Source: Lentisphaerota bacterium
GTDB taxonomy: Bacteria; Verrucomicrobiota; Lentisphaeria; Oligosphaerales; JAFGRS01
DNA: 7,871 bases
Reading direction: 5' to 3'
NCBI GenBank assembly: GCA_012514865.1
Contig: JAAYZO010000908.1
Span: forward strand, 1 to 7,871
The notes under the pieces were generated by a model. The model saw only the letters and a list, made by a program, of their open reading frames with translations, was not told where the DNA came from and made no database searches. Position numbers and translations under genes: made by a program. Shown piece after piece: positions 5,454-7,871 of the stretch; the stretch's first letter is position 1, and every line of letters starts with the position of its first letter.

Positions 5454-6917
5454 ATGGCAGACTCAGAGAAGCCCAACCATCACTACGACCTTCGTCGGGA
5501 CTCGCGGGGTGTCGAGCCCGTGCGTGCCGGCAGCCCCTGGCGCGCCCGTCTGGCCTGGTGGGGCGGCACGGCGCTCGTGCTGACGCTGCTTCTGAGCGCC
5601 TGGGCGATCTGGCGGCGCGTCGTCTTCGTACACACCCTCGGCTGCCGGGTCCAGGCCGCCGTCATCCAGCTCTCGCCCGAGGTCGACGCGCGCCTGCATG
5701 AGATCCTGGTGAGCGAAACGCAGTCCGTGCGCAAGGGCGAGGTCCTGGCGCGTCTGGACGACACCGAGATCCAGGCGGCGCTGGCAGCGGCGCAGGCCCT
5801 GCGCTCGATGCGTCAGAGCGACCACGTGCAGGCGCAGGCGCGCGAGCGTCTCGCCGCGGCGCGACTGCAGGCCGACATCGAGGCGGCGCGGGCCGGCGTC
5901 GTCATGGCGCAGGCGCGCCTGGCCAGCATCGCCACCGAGCTCGAGAGCCGGCAGCGGCGCCTCCCGGAGGAGGTCCGCCGCGCCCAGGCCCAGCACGAAC
6001 GCGAGGGCGCCGTCCAGCAGCGCCTCGAGCGCGGCGCCCGGCCGGAGGAGATCGAGGCCGCCAAGGCCCGCGTCGCCTCGGCACAGGCCACCCTCGCACT
6101 CTGCCAGATCGAGGTCGAGCAGTCGCGACAGCTCGTCCAGGAGGGCATCGACTCGCAGTATATCTTCGAAGCCCGCAAGACACGCCTGGAGACGCAGCGC
6201 AACACCCTCCGCGAGGCCGAGCTCAACCTCGCCCTCATCGAGGCCGGCGCCACGACTGAGGAACTCGCCGCGGCGCGGCTCCTGACCGAGGTGCGCTCGG
6301 CCGAGCTGGCCATGGCGCGGCTGGGCGAACTCGACCTGGCCGACCTGCGCAGCCAGCAGCAGGTCCGCGAGGCGGAACTGGCCGAGGCGGAGGCCTTCCT
6401 GCGCCAGACCGAGGCACGCCGCGAGGAACTGGCCATCAGCCAGCAGCAGACCCTGGCGGCACAGGCCGAGCTGGAGCGTGCCGAGGCCGAGTTGCGCTCG
6501 CGCCAGGCGGCTCTGCAGGACCACGAGATCCGCAGCCCGGTCGACGGCGTCGTCGTCCGCGTCCTCGCCAAGGTCGGCGAGTCGTGCCGCCGCAGCCTAC
6601 CGCTGATCCTGGTGGCCGACGCGGCCGTGCCGCGCTGGGTCGAGGGCTACGTCACCGAGGCCGACGCCATGCATGTGGATGTCGGCCAGACCGCCCGCGT
6701 GCGCATCCCGGCGAATTCCTTCCATGCCATCACGGCCCGCGTCACCGCCATCGGGCTGCACACGCAGTCGCTCGACCTGGGCGGCGACTCCGGGGCCATG
6801 GGCGCGACCCGCTTCGGTCAGCCGGACCGGGTCTGGATCAAACTCACACCCGACGAGCCCCTGGAGCCCCTGGCGGTGACCGGGACCTCGGCGCGAGCCC
6901 TGATACGGGTGCGCTGA
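5454..6917 (+). CDS. HlyD/MFP-family periplasmic adaptor subunit
   Basis: This 487-aa adaptor would bridge the inner-membrane ABC exporter and an outer-membrane channel. A short N-terminal cytoplasmic tail is followed by one membrane anchor (about 34-53, WWGGTALVLTLLLSAWAIW). The first half of the lipoyl-like domain is VDARLHEILVSETQSVRKGE (77-96), and the second half is EIRSPVDGVVVRVLAKVGES (358-377). Between them about 250 residues of Ala/Glu/Arg/Gln-rich sequence form a long alpha-hairpin coiled coil. A related motif recurs 71 residues apart, GARPEEIEAAKAR (194-206) and GATTEELAAAR (265-275), suggesting internal duplication in the hairpin. Beta-barrel and membrane-proximal segments follow (about 393-487: WVEGYVTEADA, GQTARVRIP). 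The start is ATG 5454, with GGAG at 5446-5449. The gene lies 37 nt after the DUF1854 gene and 67 nt before the TolC-like gene. Confidence 0.
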   Translation: MADSEKPNHHYDLRRDSRGVEPVRAGSPWRARLAWWGGTALVLTLLLSAWAIWRRVVFVHTLGCRVQAAVIQLSPEVDARLHEILVSETQSVRKGEVLARLDDTEIQAALAAAQALRSMRQSDHVQAQARERLAAARLQADIEAARAGVVMAQARLASIATELESRQRRLPEEVRRAQAQHEREGAVQQRLERGARPEEIEAAKARVASAQATLALCQIEVEQSRQLVQEGIDSQYIFEARKTRLETQRNTLREAELNLALIEAGATTEELAAARLLTEVRSAELAMARLGELDLADLRSQQQVREAELAEAEAFLRQTEARREELAISQQQTLAAQAELERAEAELRSRQAALQDHEIRSPVDGVVVRVLAKVGESCRRSLPLILVADAAVPRWVEGYVTEADAMHVDVGQTARVRIPANSFHAITARVTAIGLHTQSLDLGGDSGAMGATRFGQPDRVWIKLTPDEPLEPLAVTGTSARALIRVR

Positions 6918-6937
6918 GCCGGCAGCGGCGACGGCAG

Positions 6938-6954
6938 CGCGGCTCCGTGCCGCG
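6938..6954 (+). other. Small intercistronic GC hairpin
   Basis: CGCGGC (6938-6943) and GCCGCG (6949-6954) can pair perfectly around the 5-nt loop TCCGT, between the adaptor and TolC-like genes. No T-run follows, so it is not a standard terminator. It could modulate mRNA stability or relative expression; in such GC-rich DNA it may be chance. Confidence 0.
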
Positions 6955-6971
6955 GCGGCGACCCGCAGAAG

Positions 6972-6978
6972 AGGAGAG
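6972..6978 (+). promoter_or_regulatory. Ribosome binding site deciding the TolC-like start
   Basis: AGGAGAG lies 6 nt before GTG 6985 and 12 nt before the in-frame ATG 6991, so GTG 6985 is the better start. GAGAG (6974-6978) and CTCTC (6980-6984) form a palindrome abutting the start codon; as a hairpin only a 4-bp stem is possible. Confidence 0.
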
Positions 6979-6984
6979 ACTCTC

Positions 6985-7871
6985 GTGCAGATGGACTCAT
7001 GGGCGGCCCGGCCGGCATGGCGCCGGTGGGCCGCAGGCGCTCGCCGTACGGCCCTGATCATCCTGACGACGGCGGCCGGCGCCGTGACCGCTGCCGGCGC
7101 CACGGCGGCCGCCGCGGCAGACCCGCCAATGCCGGCCCTGCCACAGCCCCTGGCCTTGCGCGAGGCCTTCGAGCTGGCCCTGCGCCACAACAAGGAGGTC
7201 CAGGTCGCCGACCTCACCGCCGCCGCCGACCGCGAACGCGTGACGCAGGCCCACGGCGACTTCGATCCCCGGCTCTTCGGCGAGGCCACTCAGGGCGCCG
7301 CCGACCAGCCCGGCCTCGCCGACGACGGCGACCGCCTCAGCCATGGCCTGGCCGCCGCCGGGCTGCGCCAGCGGCTGACCACCGGGACCACCTGGGAGGC
7401 CGCCTCCGAGTGGGACTACAGCGATCGCGACGGCGCCGGCAGCGACGGCTTCCCACAGCATGGCACCGGCGCCCGGGTGACCCTGCGCCAGGACCTCCTC
7501 AAGGGCTTCGGACGCGACCCCAACCGCGCCGGCATAAGGGTGGCCCAGAACACCTGGCGCAGCTCGCGCGAGGGCAGCCGCGACACGCGCATCGTGACCC
7601 TCCTCGACGTCGAGGCGGCCTACTGGGGCCTCTTCTATGCCCAGGCCGACCTCGGCGTACGCCGGAAGCAGCTCGACCGCGCCAACCGCCTGGTGGCGGT
7701 GGCCGAGTCACAGGTCCGCGTCGGCCAGGTGGCGCCTATCGAGGTGACGCGAGCGCGCTCCAGCGCCGCGGCGCAGGCGGTGGCCATCCTCGACGCCCAG
7801 AGCCGCGTCACCCTGCTCCAGCACCGCCTCCTGCGTCTGCTCGGCATCCTCGATCCCGAGCGCATGCCCGA
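6985..7871 (+). CDS. TolC-family outer membrane factor (3'-partial)
   Basis: The frame from GTG 6985 stays open to the right edge: 295 codons, against roughly 450-550 aa for the family. ATG 6991 is an alternative start. The N-terminus looks like a signal peptide: Arg-rich residues 9-21, hydrophobic ALIILTTAAGAVTAAGA (23-39), and an Ala-rich cleavage region before DPPM (46-49). Mature sequence begins with the TolC-family segment LALREAFELALRHNKEVQVA (56-75). DLLKGFGRD follows near residue 170, then a helical stretch with LLDVEAAYWGLFYAQADL (206-223) and the hallmark ANRLVAVAESQVRVGQVAPIEV ending near residue 254. These are the coiled-coil helices and strands of a trimeric outer-membrane/periplasmic channel. 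As the last visible gene of the export cluster, it would supply the exit duct for the ABC exporter and HlyD-type adaptor. Further partners may lie beyond the window. Confidence 0.
   Translation, partial: MQMDSWAARPAWRRWAAGARRTALIILTTAAGAVTAAGATAAAAADPPMPALPQPLALREAFELALRHNKEVQVADLTAAADRERVTQAHGDFDPRLFGEATQGAADQPGLADDGDRLSHGLAAAGLRQRLTTGTTWEAASEWDYSDRDGAGSDGFPQHGTGARVTLRQDLLKGFGRDPNRAGIRVAQNTWRSSREGSRDTRIVTLLDVEAAYWGLFYAQADLGVRRKQLDRANRLVAVAESQVRVGQVAPIEVTRARSSAAAQAVAILDAQSRVTLLQHRLLRLLGILDPERMP

Noticed and set aside
2315..5476. Minus-strand open frame of about 1050 codons opposite the ABC exporter and DUF1854 genes
   Set aside because: It is the antisense shadow of GC-rich codons. The product is low-complexity (Gly/Ala/Asp/Val/Arg-rich) with no motifs, while the + strand encodes complete ABC and DUF1854 motifs.
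1..7871. tRNA or rRNA genes
   Set aside because: I saw no cloverleaf-like or conserved rRNA sequence; intergenic space is small and mostly filled by the repeat island.

Overview
The window is a high-GC bacterial segment in which every gene I can support reads on the + strand. The gene content suggests a Gram-negative-type, double-membraned bacterium: a TolC-type outer membrane channel, a HlyD-type adaptor, an FG-GAP/VCBS propeller protein and a GxxExxY nuclease-fold gene set among 10-nt repeats whose translation reads like N-T-N-G-H-E-W-T-R-M. As I recall, that last combination is common in Planctomycetota, Lentisphaerota, Verrucomicrobiota and related uncultured lineages. The taxonomy is inferred; no marker gene is present.

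Layout. (1) Positions 2-1672: the 3' part of a large FG-GAP/VCBS beta-propeller protein, open at the left edge. (2) Positions 1669-2404: an island of degenerate 10-nt repeats (consensus about GAACACGAAT) in direct and inverted orientation. They form two related hairpin-like modules (1711-1814 and 2245-2404) that flank a 127-codon GxxExxY gene (1855-2238). A short relic resembling the 3' end of a second GxxExxY gene lies at 1669-1722. (3) Positions 2405-2554: a leader region with a weak candidate promoter. (4) Positions 2555-7871: four closely spaced genes, probably one operon. They encode a half-size ABC exporter with an unusual N-terminal PH-like domain and zinc ribbon, a DUF1854 protein, a HlyD/MFP periplasmic adaptor, and the N-terminal part of a TolC-family outer membrane factor cut by the right edge.

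How the genes may work together. ABC exporter, adaptor and TolC-like channel are the parts of a tripartite trans-envelope export machine. The DUF1854 protein, encoded between exporter and adaptor, is the component of unknown function. As I recall, DUF1854 proteins travel with ABC exporters of this architecture, including next to cyanophycin genes in some Betaproteobacteria. No cyanophycin gene or other obvious substrate gene is visible here, so the substrate is unknown. The most original points are this four-part export operon and the repeat/GxxExxY island, which looks like a decayed tandem array of a repeat-bounded unit.
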